Positions 34,660-46,828 of a stretch of DNA of 64,000 bases are shown one piece after another (the first letter of the stretch is position 1; each line of letters begins with the position of its first letter). The stretch spans positions 25,815,903-25,879,902 of the forward strand of contig NC_136015.1 in NCBI RefSeq assembly GCF_048128805.1. Direction: 5' to 3'. The notes beneath the pieces were generated by a model. The model did no database searches and was not told the DNA's origin. It saw only the letters and a list, made by a program, of their open reading frames with translations. A program made the translations under genes and the position numbers. This DNA comes from Centroberyx gerrardi. Its lineage: Eukaryota; Chordata; Actinopteri; Beryciformes; Berycidae.

Positions 34660-35007
34660 CACAGTGATACAAACTCATTGAGCCGCCGTACAAAAACCTC
34701 TCACTCTAGAGAGACACGGCTCTCTCACTTTGTCAGACAAAACTAAAACTACAAGCCCTCAAGAAGCAACTTTATAATAATCGTTAGGAATACATACTTT
34801 CTCCTCTGGCCCAATACTCATAATTATTAAATTGGCTATTTGGATTCATTTAATTAAATTGTTTGTTCATTGGTGAAAGGAATTTCTCATTTACAAAATA
34901 CATATCAACATAGAAAATTGAATACTTATTTTCCTAAATTACACTGAATATGTAACACATTAAAATGTAGCTCATGGATTACGAAAAACATGAGATAGGT
35001 TACTTAC

Positions 35008-35045
35008 TTCCAACGTCCAGTCTGGTTCCTCCACCAAAAGTCCAC
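35008..35045 (-). CDS. J segment J5b
   Basis: [12 protein letters not shown], with one silent change (gacgtt). RSS heptamer 35046-35052, 23-bp spacer, nonamer 35076-35084. Confidence 0.95.
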
Positions 35046-35472
35046 CACAGTGATACAAACTCATTGAGCCGCCGTACAAAAACCTCTCACTCTAGAGAGA
35101 CACGGCTCTCTCACTTTGACAACAACAAACTCACCAAAATCAGGCTGAATTTGTAAAACCTAGCTAGCTCATGTAATAACTAGCTAAATTATCAAAAATA
35201 GCACAACATTCCTACATTAATCATTTTTGGTTTGTATACTGTTAAATTTGTCTTGTAGTGATATTTATTTCTCTAGCAGTGAACTTAAACAAGACAAAAT
35301 AAATTCTTGAAGACAACTTGTTTATAGACATCAAGCCAAATATACATATTAAATAGATTGGATACATTGTTAATCAAGAGTTTGTTAAATTGATTGATCC
35401 ATTTAGAAACAGCATCATCAGAGTAATCCAAGTCCCTGTTGGAGTCAGTCAGAGCATTTCCATAGAGAGCCA

Positions 35473-35520
35473 CTTTGCATCAGCAGCACCATGCTCCAGT
35501 GCTCTGGGAGAGTTTATAGT
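35473..35520 (+). promoter_or_regulatory. V8 promoter
   Basis: Octamer-like CTTTGCAT 35473-35480 and TATA-like GTTTATAGT 35512-35520. Confidence 0.75.
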
Positions 35521-35597
35521 CCTGAGAGTTGAACACTGGATGACTGACAGCTGTCCTTCATGACAACAGAAGCCACAGAAATCCTCCTCATCAAAAC

Positions 35598-36080
35598 ATG
35601 ACTTTGATCTCCATCCTCATCTGGACTCTCCTCTGCTGCTGCTTCACAGGTAAAGTCCAGAGAATCAAACTCCTCTCCTCTATGAACATCCGTCCCTCTG
35701 AAATGAAGCGGAGAAAACCATGACGGTGGTTTATGTTTTTGTCTCTGTATCCTCAGAGTCCAGAGGCCAGGTCACAGTGACTCAGCCTGGAGCAGTGAGG
35801 TCTGCTCCGGGAGGCTCCGTCACCATCAGCTGTCGAACCAGTCCTGAGGTTCAGGTGTGGAGCAACTACCACCTTTTATCCTGGTACCAACAGAGAGATG
35901 GAGAAACTCCTAAACTTCTCATTTACTGGGCTAATACTCGAGCATCAGGGATTCCAGGTCGTTTTACAGGCAGTGGATCAGGGACTGACTTCACTCTGAC
36001 CATCAGTGGAGTCCAGGCTGAAGATGCAGCAGTTTACTACTGTCAGAGTCAACACTATCTCAACAGTCGGTATCTGTTCA
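35598..36080 (+). CDS. Ig kappa-like V segment V8 (family 1)
   Basis: Leader 35598-35649, V exon 35757-36080. CDR1 [19 protein letters not shown]2 WANTRAS, CDR3 [13 protein letters not shown] (identical to V2). RSS: heptamer 36081-36087, 12-bp spacer, nonamer 36100-36108. It looks functional. A CA tract with interruptions and L2 copy 2 follow. Confidence 0.95.
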
Positions 36081-36245
36081 CACAGTGATAAAGCGTCGTA
36101 CAAAAACCTCCCTCAGTCAGACTGAACTGACTGCTGCAGCTGGAAGCTACTGCAGGAACTGATACAGTTCACTGAGGACACACACACACACACATACACA
36201 CACACACACACACAGACACAGACACAGAACTTGTCTGTTGAGAAT

Positions 36246-37222
36246 TTATAATAATAATAATAATAATGATAATAACTTCAAAAACAGACTGCTTTACAAA
36301 GACTAGATTAACAATCAGAACAACAGAAAGTAAGAATTGAATTAAAACAACATGAAATATGCAAATGCAAAAACAAAAGAACACAAAAGCAATGAATCAG
36401 CTTTTAAAAGCAAGTCTCAAAAAGTGAGTTTTAAGAAGGGATTTGAAGGAGGCCGCTTTGCCCTCCTGATATCCTCAGGCAGGCAGTTCCAATGGGAAGG
36501 GGCCCTAATAGCAAAAGCACGACCACCTAGTGTCTTCAGCCTCGACCTAGGAACTGCCAGAAGGGCCTTGCCGGAGGATCTCAGGCTGCCCTCTGGTTCA
36601 TACGGGGTTAAAAGTTCTGTGATGTCAGAGGGAGCTAGACCGAGCCGTGCTTTGAAAGTAATCAATAAAATCTTAAAATCAATTCTAAAACTAATGAGTA
36701 GCCAATGAAGAGAGGCTAAGATTGGGGTGATATGTTCTGTTCTTCTTGTACAAGTTAAAAGCCTGGCTGATGCATTTTGGACTAATTGTAAATGTAAAGG
36801 TTTTTCTTATTGAGGGTGGAGTATAAAGAAATGCAGTAATCTAGGCAGGAAAAAATAAAAACGTGGATAACTGGGAGCTTCATTTAGAGCACAGTCGTCT
36901 TTTGGTTTAAGCCAGGTCCGCATCAGGAGGTCTACATTTTGTGAAGTGATTAAAGCATTGCAGATAAAAGATTTGTTGATCAAGGATCTCACATTCTGTA
37001 ACATTAACTTGATAGCAACAGTTTTTGAAGCAACTGCAGTTGTGTTTTGGAGGGGGATACTGATCAGATTAGCTGGATTTACAGACCTGAAACCTGGCCT
37101 CAACATAGTGCTGGTTTGTCTAGCCCTACTAATGAACACTAGGATATGAATGGGATGGGGTAGGGGTTCAGGGTCAACATCATTAGGGGGTGGATAACTA
37201 CTGTCTCCTATCCTGCCATTTT
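36246..37222 (-). mobile_element. Internally deleted L2 LINE, copy 2
   Basis: Same deleted form as copy 1: reverse-transcriptase C-terminus 36665-36417 (APSHWNCLPEDIRRAKR), endonuclease start 37139-36807. Uninterrupted here, which defines the nested insertion in copy 1. Confidence 0.8.
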
Positions 37223-37394
37223 GATGTGGTTCATAGTGTCTCTACCAGTTTTCCTTCTGAAGTTAAAACAGCCCACCTCCCACCTCAACAACCTGAAAGT
37301 TCCCCCAAATGAAGAGGACAGTTCCAGTGAAGAAGTCCAATCAGACCCATTAAAAGCACAACAACATCTAGCAAAGTAAGCTGTCCTGACAAAG

Positions 37395-37920
37395 GCAGGA
37401 GATCCTATCCATGTTGTCATCATTGTCTCTAAAGCACAGTGAGCATGTCAGAAACCTGGGTGTTATTATGGACGCCAATCTTAACTTCCAGCATCACATC
37501 ACCAATATTACGAGGACAGCCTTTTACCATTTAAAAAACATTTCCAAACTTAGGAGCTTCCTGTCCCAGTCTGACTCTGAAAAACTGGTCCATGCATTTA
37601 TTTCCAGCAGATTAGATTACTGTAATGCCCTTTTTGCAGGACTTCCCAAAAAGACAGTAGGTAGGCTCCAGCTCATCCAGAATGCTGCAGCCAGAGTGCT
37701 AACTGGGACTAGGAAAATAGAGCACATTACTCCTGTACTGAGAACACTTCACTGGCTCCCGGTACAGTATACAATTGATTTCAAAGTATTACTGCTTGTT
37801 TACAAGGCCCTAAATGGTTTAACTCCTAAATACATTTCCGACCTGCTCACTGGCATGCGCACGCAGCGACCGGCAGTGAGAGTTTGGCGTCCTCGTGTTG
37901 GTGTTTTATACTTGTTTTGA
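37395..37920 (+). repeat. L2-type RT C-terminal fragment, copy 2
   Basis: Open frame 37411-37920, differing from copy 1 at a few residues (e.g. TRTAFYHL, NGLTPKY). Confidence 0.75.
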
Positions 37921-38099
37921 AGGTTTTATGTGTCCTTCCCAACCACTCAGCTGTTCCATCTCCATCCTCTCAAACCAAGACTGGGAAGCCTGGGAAGACT
38001 GGTTCAGTACAAACACAAACACACACTAGACTTGTTGTGATTCATTCAGCCTCAGAAAACTGAACAACATTCTGTTAGTGATCATTTTTCCTTTTAATT

Positions 38100-38430
38100 T
38101 TTAAGGAAGTCTTCTAGCTTTTACTTGGAAAGGGGGACACGCAAAGGGTGTCTGTTGTCATCCTTTTTATTTGCCTCAGTGCTTGAGCGCTTTGCAGAGA
38201 CAGAAGGATGATATGTAAATATTTCATGTTATATCCCTCTATGCTGACGACATCCTGCTTTTTATTTCTACTCCTGAAAATGCTCTTACTACTTTTGTAG
38301 ATTTATTACAAAGATTCAGCATATTTTCTGGATACACTATAAACTTGACACAGGCAGAGGATTTACCAATAGGACACTTTAGTAATGAGGGATCATTGGG
38401 TTAAAACATTGGACTATCTATCTACGTGTA
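38100..38430 (+). repeat. L1-type RT fossil in C6 3' flank
   Basis: Same fossil as in the other units. About 25 bases before the YADD region that are present in unit 2 are missing, a deletion shared with unit 8. Confidence 0.7.
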
Positions 38431-38769
38431 ACCATAGAGAGAAATGTCCAAACAATACATGAGAGCAATTTTACTCCAGTCATGCAAAGAGTGATAAGAA
38501 ATGGAAATTAAAATTGCCTCTTTTCATCTGAACATCCACACCTAGCTCCTGCCTATCTTTAGGATATCACAGGTAAACATAATCACTTTCATGTTTCTGT
38601 CACAGAGTTAATGAATAATATAATATTAATATCCATGGAAACACAGCTGAGTTGGTAAACAGATCTTTATTGTCTTAACATATCAAGAATCATATCTGCA
38701 AGCAGGAAAACATTACTTTTTTACTTTTTAAAGATGTAATGAGTCTGGTGAGAGAGAGAGAAAGAGAGG

Positions 38770-38807
<38 letters not shown>

Positions 38808-38877
38808 CTACAGTGCTGAGTGCAGAGTGAGAGCAGTAGCAGAGTAAAACCAGCAGCAGAAGTCCCAGTGAGTCAGC

Positions 38878-39209
38878 TCAGGACTGGGAACACCGGTCTC
38901 TCCTCAGTGTCTCCGAGAGCGGAGACTGGGAGCCCTGGGTGGCCTCACAGGTCACAGAGCCCACCTTCCTCCACAGGTCCGCAGGGAGCCTCAGGGTGCT
39001 GCTCCAGCTGTAGCGGCCGTCCTTCTCCAGCACCCCGGGGCTCCTGCTCTCCTCCCAGCTGCTGCTGCTGCTGCTGCTGCCGTCCACCTTCCAGGCCAGC
39101 CTCCAGTCTGAGGGGAAGCCCTTGTTGGCCAGGCACATGAGCGTGGCCTTCCCCTGCTGCAGCTCCACGCTGGAGGGGGGCAGCACCGTCAGGGTGGGAC
39201 GGACATCAC
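38878..39209 (-). CDS. Ig kappa-like constant exon C6
   Basis: About 110 aa, seven Ser after KVDG. Distinguished by LPADLW (Leu in place of Arg) and RRDRCSQS. Cysteines and terminal Cys intact. AATAAA 38671-38666. CT tract at about 38752-38808. Confidence 0.95.
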
Positions 39210-40060
39210 CTAGGAGACACCGATCAGCTTAGAGGACAGGAAGGCTGCGGCTGTCAATCAATCACCGGGCGGTTTGACACCTTTACTGTGTGAGAGTCCA
39301 TTTTCCCCTTTAAGGACTTTCTGTCAGATGCTTTTTATGCTCCACCAGTCACTCACTCACACATTGTTTCACTTCCCTTTAAGAAGCCTCTCATGCATAT
39401 CAGCACAGAAAGAGTCCTCATATGACCACGAATATATCAAACTACATAATAAAAGGAGTACAGATTTGGATACATTTTAAAATTTCTTTTCTAAATCAGC
39501 AAACATTTCTAACTGTATTTTAAATTAAACTAGAAACTGGAAAAATTGCAAACAAATTGGATTACAAATACATTTTTAAATAGGATTTTTTTCTTGAGGT
39601 TTGTTGAAACATAACTCTGTGTTTCTGTAAAGTATAAACCAAAAAAAAACATGACCATAAAATTTGAAATTGTTGAAATAGCTTTTGAAACCGTACGCCT
39701 ACTTGAAGCGACAAAATAATACATTTGCCTACATTTTAAAATAATCGCAAGTTGTCAACAATTTAAGTGAATATTGAAGATTAAAAAGCAATTTTGGAAA
39801 GTAGTAATGTTTTTCATTCATCTTTTCTAAAGGTCAAGTTGTTGACTTTTCACAGTATGTCTACAATGTGTAAAAACAAAAGTGTAGTCAAGCAGCTGTA
39901 AGTTAGACTCCATGGTTAAGGAGAGAAACAGAGAAAAGAAAGCTAACTGTAAGTGATGTAAGTCAACACACTGGATATTTATATCTACTTCTAAAATTCA
40001 GACACAGGAATAAAAGCCTTAATAAATAATATGATGTTTAAAATTTGTGCAGAAACTTAC

Positions 40061-40098
40061 TTCCAACATCCAGTCTGGTTCCTCCACCAAAAGTCTCC
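40061..40098 (-). CDS. J segment J6a
   Basis: Reads [12 protein letters not shown], the only J starting with Glu. RSS heptamer 40099-40105, 23-bp spacer (one base different: aattcattg), nonamer 40129-40137. Confidence 0.94.
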
Positions 40099-40446
40099 CA
40101 CAGTGATACAAATTCATTGAGCCGCCGTACAAAAACCTCTCACTCTAGAGAGACACGGCTCTCTCACTTTGTCAGACAAAACTAAAACTACAAGCCCTCA
40201 AGAAGCAACTTTATAATAATCGTTAGGAATACATACTTTCTCCTCTGGCCCAAGACTCATAATTATTAGATTGGCCATTTGGATTCATTTAATTAAATTG
40301 TTTGTTCATTGGTGAAAGGAATTTATCATTTACAAAATACATATCAACATAGAAAATTGAATACGTAGCTTTCTAAATTACACTGAATATGTAACAAATT
40401 AAAATGTAACTCATGGATTACGAAAAACATGAGATAGGTTACTTAC

Positions 40447-40484
40447 TTCCAACATCCAGTCTGGTTCCTCCACCAAAAGTCCAC
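40447..40484 (-). CDS. J segment J6b
   Basis: [15 protein letters not shown] heptamer 40485-40491, 23-bp spacer, nonamer 40515-40523. Confidence 0.95.
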
Positions 40485-40911
40485 CACAGTGATACAAACT
40501 CATTGAGCCGCCGTACAAAAACCTCTCACTCTAGAGAGACACGGCTCTCTCACTTTGACAACAACAAACTCACCAAAATCAGGCTGAATTTGTAAAACCT
40601 AGCTAGCTCATGTAATAACTAGCTAAATTATCACAAATAACACAACATTCCTACATTAATCACTTTTGGTTTGTATACTGTTAAACTTGTCTTGTAGTGA
40701 TATTTATTTCTCTAGCAGTGAACTTAAACAAGACAAAATAAATTCTTGAAGACAACTTGTTTATAGACATCAAGCCAAATCTAAATATTAATTAGATGAG
40801 ATACATTGATAATCAAGAGTTTGTTAAATTGATTGATCCATTTAGAAACAGCATCATCAGAGTAATCCAAGTCCCTGTTGGAGTCAGTCAGAGCATTTCC
40901 ATAGAGAGCCA

Positions 40912-40959
40912 CTTTGCATCAGCAGCACCATGCTCCAGTGCTCTGGGAGAGTTTATAGT
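40912..40959 (+). promoter_or_regulatory. V9 promoter
   Basis: Octamer-like CTTTGCAT 40912-40919 and TATA-like GTTTATAGT 40951-40959. Confidence 0.75.
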
Positions 40960-41036
40960 CCTGAGAGTTGAACACTGGATGACTGACAGCTGTCCTTCAT
41001 GACAACAGAAGCCACAGAAATCCTCCTCATCAAAAC

Positions 41037-41519
41037 ATGACTTTGATCTCCATCCTCATCTGGACTCTCCTCTGCTGCTGCTTCACAGGTAAAGTCCAGA
41101 GAATCAAACTCCTCTCCTCTATGAACATCCGTCCCTCTGAAATGAAGCGGAGAAAACGATGACGGTGGTTTATGTTTTTGTCTCTGTATCCTCAGAGTCC
41201 AGAGGCCAGGTCACAGTGACTCAGCCTGGAGCAGTGAGGTCTGCTCCGGGAGGCTCCGTCACCATCAGCTGTCGAACCAGTCCCAAGGTTCACGTTTGGA
41301 GCAGCAACCAACTTTTAGCCTGGTTCCAACAGAGAGATCGAGAAACTCCTAAACTCCTCATTTACTTTGCTAATCAGAGAGCATCAGGGATTCCAGGTCG
41401 TTTTACAGGCAGTGGATCAGGGACTGACTTCACTCTGACCATCAGTGGAGTCCAGGCTGAAGATGCAGCAGTTTACTACTGTCTGAGTGAACACTTTATC
41501 AACAGTCAGCATCTGTTCA
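41037..41519 (+). CDS. Ig kappa-like V segment V9 (family 1)
   Basis: Leader 41037-41088, V exon 41196-41519. CDR1 [19 protein letters not shown]2 FANQRAS, CDR3 [13 protein letters not shown]. In FR2 the conserved Gly of RDGETPK is Arg (RDRETPK), which may matter for the turn. RSS: heptamer 41520-41526, 12-bp spacer, nonamer 41539-41547. Otherwise intact. Confidence 0.93.
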
Positions 41520-41609
41520 CACAGTGATAAAGCGTCGTACAAAAACCTCCCTCAGTCAGACTGAACTGACTGCTGCAGCTGGAAGCTACTGCAGGAACTG
41601 ATACAGTTC

Positions 41610-42035
41610 ACTGAGGACACACACACACACACACACACACTCACACAAAATTGATAATTCATGATGTTGTTCATAGTGTCTCTACCAGTTTTCCTTCTGA
41701 AGTTAAAACAGCCCACCTCCCACCTCAACAACCTGAAAGTTCCCCCAAATGAAGAGGACAGTTCCAGTGAAGAAGCCCAATCAGACCCATTAAAAGCACA
41801 ACAACATCTAGCAAAGTAAGCTGTCCTGATGCCGACCCCCAAACCACTGCTGAATGATCCAAACAGCTTATCCACGCTGGTCCTGGAATATCTGGACTGT
41901 CAGGATCCAAACAGATCAGGAGGATCATTCAGTCAACTGGATCAGGAAGCCTTATTTAGATAGAGGAAAGTCAAGAGAGTCTTTTTCTTGAAGGAAGGGA
42001 ATAGTTGGGTGAACACATGTATCTGTTGTACACAT
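41610..42035. repeat. V 3' flank block (V9 unit)
   Basis: Short CA tract (about 41617-41647) and the shared flank, broken at about 42035 by LINE sequence. Confidence 0.6.
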
Positions 42036-43260
42036 ACAGTCGATCACAATATTCTTCTAAATCGCCTTGTGAACTACATTGGTATCCGAGGCCCTGCACT
42101 TTCATGATTTAAGTTTTATCTTTTCGATAGAATGCAGAATGTATCTGACCACAGCATCATCTCTGAATGCTCCAATGTGAACTGTGGTGTACCACTAGGT
42201 TCAGTTCTAGACCCATTGCTATTCTCTATTCACATGCTATGATATAAATGTTCACTGCTATGCTGACAAAACTCAAATCTATAATGACTGCAATCAATCC
42301 TTTGGCGAACCGGGAGCCAATGACGCCAGACCAGGGGAAATGTGGTCTCTCTTTTTGGTACCAGTGAGAAGCCTTGCGGCAGTGTTCTGGACCTGCTGTA
42401 GGCGGGACAGGGAAGACTGACTGATACCAGTATACAAGGAGTTACAGTAGTTGAAGCGACAGGAAATGAATGCATGTAAAACTATTTCTAGGTCGTGAAA
42501 AGAAAGGAAGGACTTGACTTTGGAAATGGTTCTGACATTAAACTTCTTGATACTAAATGCCAACAAAAGATAGGTTAGTTGTAACAAAAAGATCTCGAGT
42601 CACTTTAAATTTGCGGGAGTCCCAAAGCTGAAAACCTTGGCATTACATTTGATCCAATTCTCTCATTTGACTCACACATCAGAGATATCACAGGGATAGC
42701 CTTGATAGCCAATGAAATTCTTGTACATGCATTTGTTTCCTTGAGACCTGATTACTGTCATGTCTTTCTGGTCTGCCAAACTCCAGTGTTAAAACCCTTC
42801 TAGTTGTACAAAATGCTGCAACTACAATATTAACTAAAACTAGAGAATTCAATCACATTACACCCATTGCGACCTCTGTTTACTGGCTCCCGATTCAAGC
42901 CGGATCTGATTTCAAAGTATTTCCACTAATGTACAAATTGTTATATGGGCTTGTGCCGTCATATTTATCTGACATAATCCCTTACATACCTCCTCGTGTC
43001 CTCTGATCGCAGGACGCTGGTTACCGTCCCGATAATCAAGGAGAAATCAGCAGGCAGCAGACACATTTCCTACAGAGGTCCCTGTCTTTGGAGTCAACTT
43101 ACTCTTGCCATTAGGGAAGCTAATTCTTTGGAAATCTTCTATCCAAACAAAAAACCTATCTATTTTCACTGTCATAAGACCAACCCTCGCCCTGTTTATT
43201 TTGGGACCGATACAGTCTCTTCTTAATTTATAATTACTTTAATTTAGACAGCATTAATAT
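42036..43260 (+). mobile_element. Decayed L2-type LINE with an inverted L2 fragment inside
   Basis: On + there are traces of DHNILLNRLVNYIGIRGPAL (42050-42110), CGVPLGSVLDPLLFSIHML (about 42180-42240), NLGITFDPILSFDSHI (about 42630-42685) and a C-terminus with GPCLWSQLTLAIREA (about 43078-43125), with several frame changes. Between them (about 42290-42590) a - strand L2 fragment reads FISCRFNYCNSLYTGISQSS and NTAARLLTGTKKRDHISPGL. Confidence 0.7.
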
Positions 43261-43517
43261 GGGAACAGGCTGTTGGGAATCCAGTTTAGGGCTACGTCTT
43301 GGTCTGTCTGCATCATTACACTCACTGTCTGCATGCTGTCTGCATGAAGGTGTACGCATTTGAACATTTCTGCTCAGAGTGTGTGGATCGTGCTTAGTTC
43401 ACTTTATTAAGACCTTCTATTAATCTCATGTACATGAGGATCATTTAAATAGTCAATGCTCCCAGCACTGAGGGGGAAACACCATGATATGCTCAGGACA
43501 GCTACACTTCACTGACT

Positions 43518-43549
<32 letters not shown>

Positions 43550-43555
<6 letters not shown>

Positions 43556-43594
43556 ATATCAGCCCTGCCTCTCTGCTCTCCACCCGTTAAGAGG
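43550..43594 (+). promoter_or_regulatory. V10 promoter (family 3 type)
   Basis: GTTTGCAT 43550-43557 next to a TG run (about 43524-43551). ATG at 43653. Confidence 0.65.
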
Positions 43595-43652
43595 CCAGTG
43601 TTGATCAGTGGCTGTCCAGGCCTTTCAGAGCCACTGACACGCCGGCAGCACA

Positions 43653-44214
43653 ATGATGATGTCACAGATTCTACTGCTGGGCACCCTGGGGCTCCTTGTT
43701 CAGGGTGAGACTCTCTTCTGAAAACTTTGCTTCAGGATGCAACCAGGTTTACCAGAATGATGTTCTGCTATGATGGAGAAACACTGAAACAACCAGCATT
43801 TACCTTCTTCCATCTATTCTCCATGTTAAAGAAATTCTACTCTTCTGTTTTGATATTGATCATCTTTCTCCAAGCTGTATTTGTCTCAATAACCCTTCTC
43901 CTCTTTTTCATACTTTCCAGATTCGTTGGGACAAATGATTGTTACTCAGTCTCCTGAATCTCAGTCTGTTGAACCAGGACAGACTGTCTCTATCAGATGT
44001 AAAACCAGTTCAGCTGTTACCTACCTCAGCTGGTACCTTCAGAAACCTGGAGAAACTCCTAAACTCCTGATTCATACTGCTACAACCCGTCAGTCTGGGG
44101 TTTCAGATCGTTTTAGTGGGAGTGGATCTGGGACTGACTTCACTCTGACCATCAGTGGAGTCCAGACTGAAGATACAGGAGTTTACTACTGTCAGGAGTG
44201 TAGCAGCTTGTTCA
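43653..44214 (+). CDS. Ig kappa-like V segment V10 (family 3)
   Basis: Leader 43653-43704, V exon 43921-44214 starting [17 protein letters not shown]1 [10 protein letters not shown] is one residue shorter than in V7. CDR2 TATTRQS. CDR3 QECSSLFT is the shortest here, with an extra Cys. RSS: heptamer 44215-44221, 12-bp spacer, nonamer 44234-44242. The frame is intact. No J or C lies between it and V11. Confidence 0.93.
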
Positions 44215-44242
44215 CACAGTGATACAACGTCGTACAAAAACC

Positions 44243-44870
44243 TCCCTCAGCTGGAGAGGAACTGATCTGACTCAACAGCTGCAGACAAACTAAAACACTG
44301 GAGAAATCTCATAAAACAAGATAACTTAATACAGGTTATAACACATTAATACTGAAACAGTAATTATGTTGATAATTATTTGTTAACAAGGACTTTCATA
44401 TTTTACTGTTATGTTATATTTCACACATACCAACTATCTTTCAGTCAAATTTATGCAACAAAATCAAACTCAGTGTCGAACTACATCAAAAAATGTAATC
44501 TTTTAACATGAGATAATTTAATGCATAATGTCATAAGAAAAATATTGATTTCTAGACATATATTTCACACATATATCTCGTAGTATCTCGTAGTCCAAAA
44601 AAACCAACCAACTCACTCATTACAATTTCTCAAAAAAGTAAAAGACAATTTAATGCATTGTGTAATTCACTAATATTCTTTAAATATGTTATATTTTAGT
44701 TCAAACATACTGAGTGTCCTTTAATGAAACAATAATCTCACGCTCACAGTTGAAAAGTTTTGATGTTATTTCCAGTGAGTCTGAATGTAATTCATTTGAT
44801 AATATTTATGAAGTAGCAATGTATTTTCTTGGCTGTGTTTCTATGTGTGTCAATCCAACTCTATTCATGT
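44243..44870. other. AT-rich flank after V10
   Basis: No exon or RNA gene seen. Part matches 5830-6050, on the far side of the L2 in the V1 unit. Confidence 0.5.
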
Positions 44871-45109
44871 TTGATCTCTCCATGCTGACCTCCAACCTGT
44901 TGAAAGTCAACTTCCCCATTCAGCTGTTCCTTCTCCACCCTCTCAAACCAAGACTGGGAAGACTGGGAAGACTGGTTCAGTCCAAACACAAACACACACT
45001 AGACTTGTTGTTCTCCAGCCTCAAGTCAGAAATGTGAACAACATTCTGTCAATGATGATGTTTCCTTTGAATTTTTAGAGAAGACTTCATGAAATGGATA
45101 TAATTACTA

Positions 45110-45480
45110 CATCATGTCCCCCAGGCCTCAGTATTTACAAATGGGTTACAATCTTCTAGCTTTTACTTGGACAGGGGGAAACATCAAGGGTTTCCTTTGT
45201 CACCACATGTTTTTGCCTCAGTGCTTGAACCCTTTGCAGAGACAGAACACTGACATGTAAATATTTCAGGGGTCAAAACTGGAGATCACACTCATGTTAT
45301 ATCACTCTATGCTGATGATATCCTGCAATTTCTCATACTACTTTTGTAGATTTATTACAAAGATTCAGCATATCATCTGGATCAGGATAAAATTTACAAC
45401 ATCCTAAACCTTACCAATAGGACACTTTGGTAATGAAGGATTATTAGATTAAAACATTGTATTGCCTATGTAGGTGTAAC
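45110..45480 (+). repeat. L1-type RT fossil upstream of the C/V11 junction
   Basis: Same fossil as in the other C 3' flanks. It marks that a C once stood here. Confidence 0.7.
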
Positions 45481-45834
45481 CATACAGAGAAATTTGCAAA
45501 AAATAAATGAGAGCAATGATGAAAATAGTCTCCTTTCATCCTTACATCCACACCTAGCTCCTGCCTATCTTTAGGATACCACAGGTAAACACAGTCACTG
45601 TCATGTTGCACTCACAGAGTTAATGACTGTGTGACAATACATTACATAATCCCATAATTTCTTCTTAAATCATCACCAGTATTTATAAAATCCTAGTCAC
45701 TTTACCCTGAGACAAGCTAAGGCTCTGTGAATTTAATTGAACCACTGTTAACATTAAGATAGCATCATAAGACATCTGTTATTTTTATAATAATATCCAT
45801 GGAAACACAACTGATTAGGTGAAAAGATCTTTAT

Positions 45835-45910
45835 TGTCTCAATGTATCAAGAATATCAGCATTACTGTGAGCATGAAAACTTTTTAAAGATTTAACGATT
45901 CTGGTGAGAC

Positions 45911-45971
<61 letters not shown>

Positions 45972-46049
45972 ACAGTGCTGAGTGCAGACTGAGAGCAGTA
46001 GCAGAGTAAAACCAGTAGCAGAAGTCCCAGTGAGTCAGGTCAGGACTGG
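45835..46049 (-). pseudogene. Remnant of a constant gene: 3' UTR and last codons
   Basis: AATAAA-side sequence, a GA tract (45908-45968) and the normal C 3' end are present up to the last few codons (about 46040-46049). There the sequence switches directly into a family 2 V exon on the other strand. Confidence 0.8.
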
Positions 46050-46375
46050 TCAAAACATTGTCTTGACTCAGCCAGCAGCAAAATCAGTCCAGCTTGGTCA
46101 AACTGTCTCTGTGGACTGTAAGGCCAGTCCAAAAGTTAGCCAGTACTCTGGCTCACAATATTACCTTGCTTGGTACCATCAGAAAACTGGAGAAGCTCCT
46201 AAACTTCTGATCTACCTAACGTCAGACAGATTTTCGGGAATCTCCTCCAGATTCACTGGAAGTGGAGGAGGGAATGGAGTTGACTTCACTCTGACCATCA
46301 GTGGAGTCCAGGCTGAAGACACAGGAGTTTACTACTGTCAGAGTTACCACTATATCAACAGTCAAGCTCTGTTCA
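46047..46375 (+). pseudogene. Ig kappa-like V segment V11 (family 2), leaderless
   Basis: V sequence starts inside FR1 (QNIVLTQPAAKS). No leader, intron, acceptor or promoter is present, because the upstream neighbour is the tail of a C exon. CDR1 KASPKVSQYSGSQYYLA, CDR2 LTSDRFS, CDR3 [13 protein letters not shown], all in frame. RSS: heptamer 46376-46382, 12-bp spacer (one change: gtcat), nonamer 46395-46403. Best seen as a V pseudogene made by deletion. It could still recombine or donate sequence. Confidence 0.88.
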
Positions 46376-46403
46376 CACAGTGATAAAGCGTCATACAAAA
46401 ACC

Positions 46404-46828
46404 TCCCTCAGTCAGGCTGAACTGACTGCTGCAGCTGGAAGCTACTGCAGGAACTGATACAGTTCACTGAGGACACACACACACTCAAACAAAATGTATA
46501 ATTCATGATGTTGTTCATAGTGTCTCTACCAGTTTTCCTTCTGAAGTTAAAACAGCCCACCTCCCACCTCAACAACCTGAAAGTTCCCCCAAATGAAGAG
46601 GACAGTTCCAGTGAAGAAGCCCAATCAGACCCATTAAAAGCACAACAACATCTAGCAAAGTAAGCTGTCCTGATGCCGACCCCCAAACCACTGCTGAATG
46701 ATCCAAACAGCTTATCCACGCTGGTCCTGGAATATCTGGACTGTCAGGATCCAAACAGATCAGGAGGATCATTCAGTCAACTGGATCAGGAAACCTTATT
46801 TAGATAGAGGAAAGTCAAGAGAGTCTTT
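46404..46828. repeat. V 3' flank block (V11 unit), first part
   Basis: Very short CA tract (46472-46484), then the shared block. It is interrupted at AGTCTTT by a LINE and continues at 48753-49108. Confidence 0.6.
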
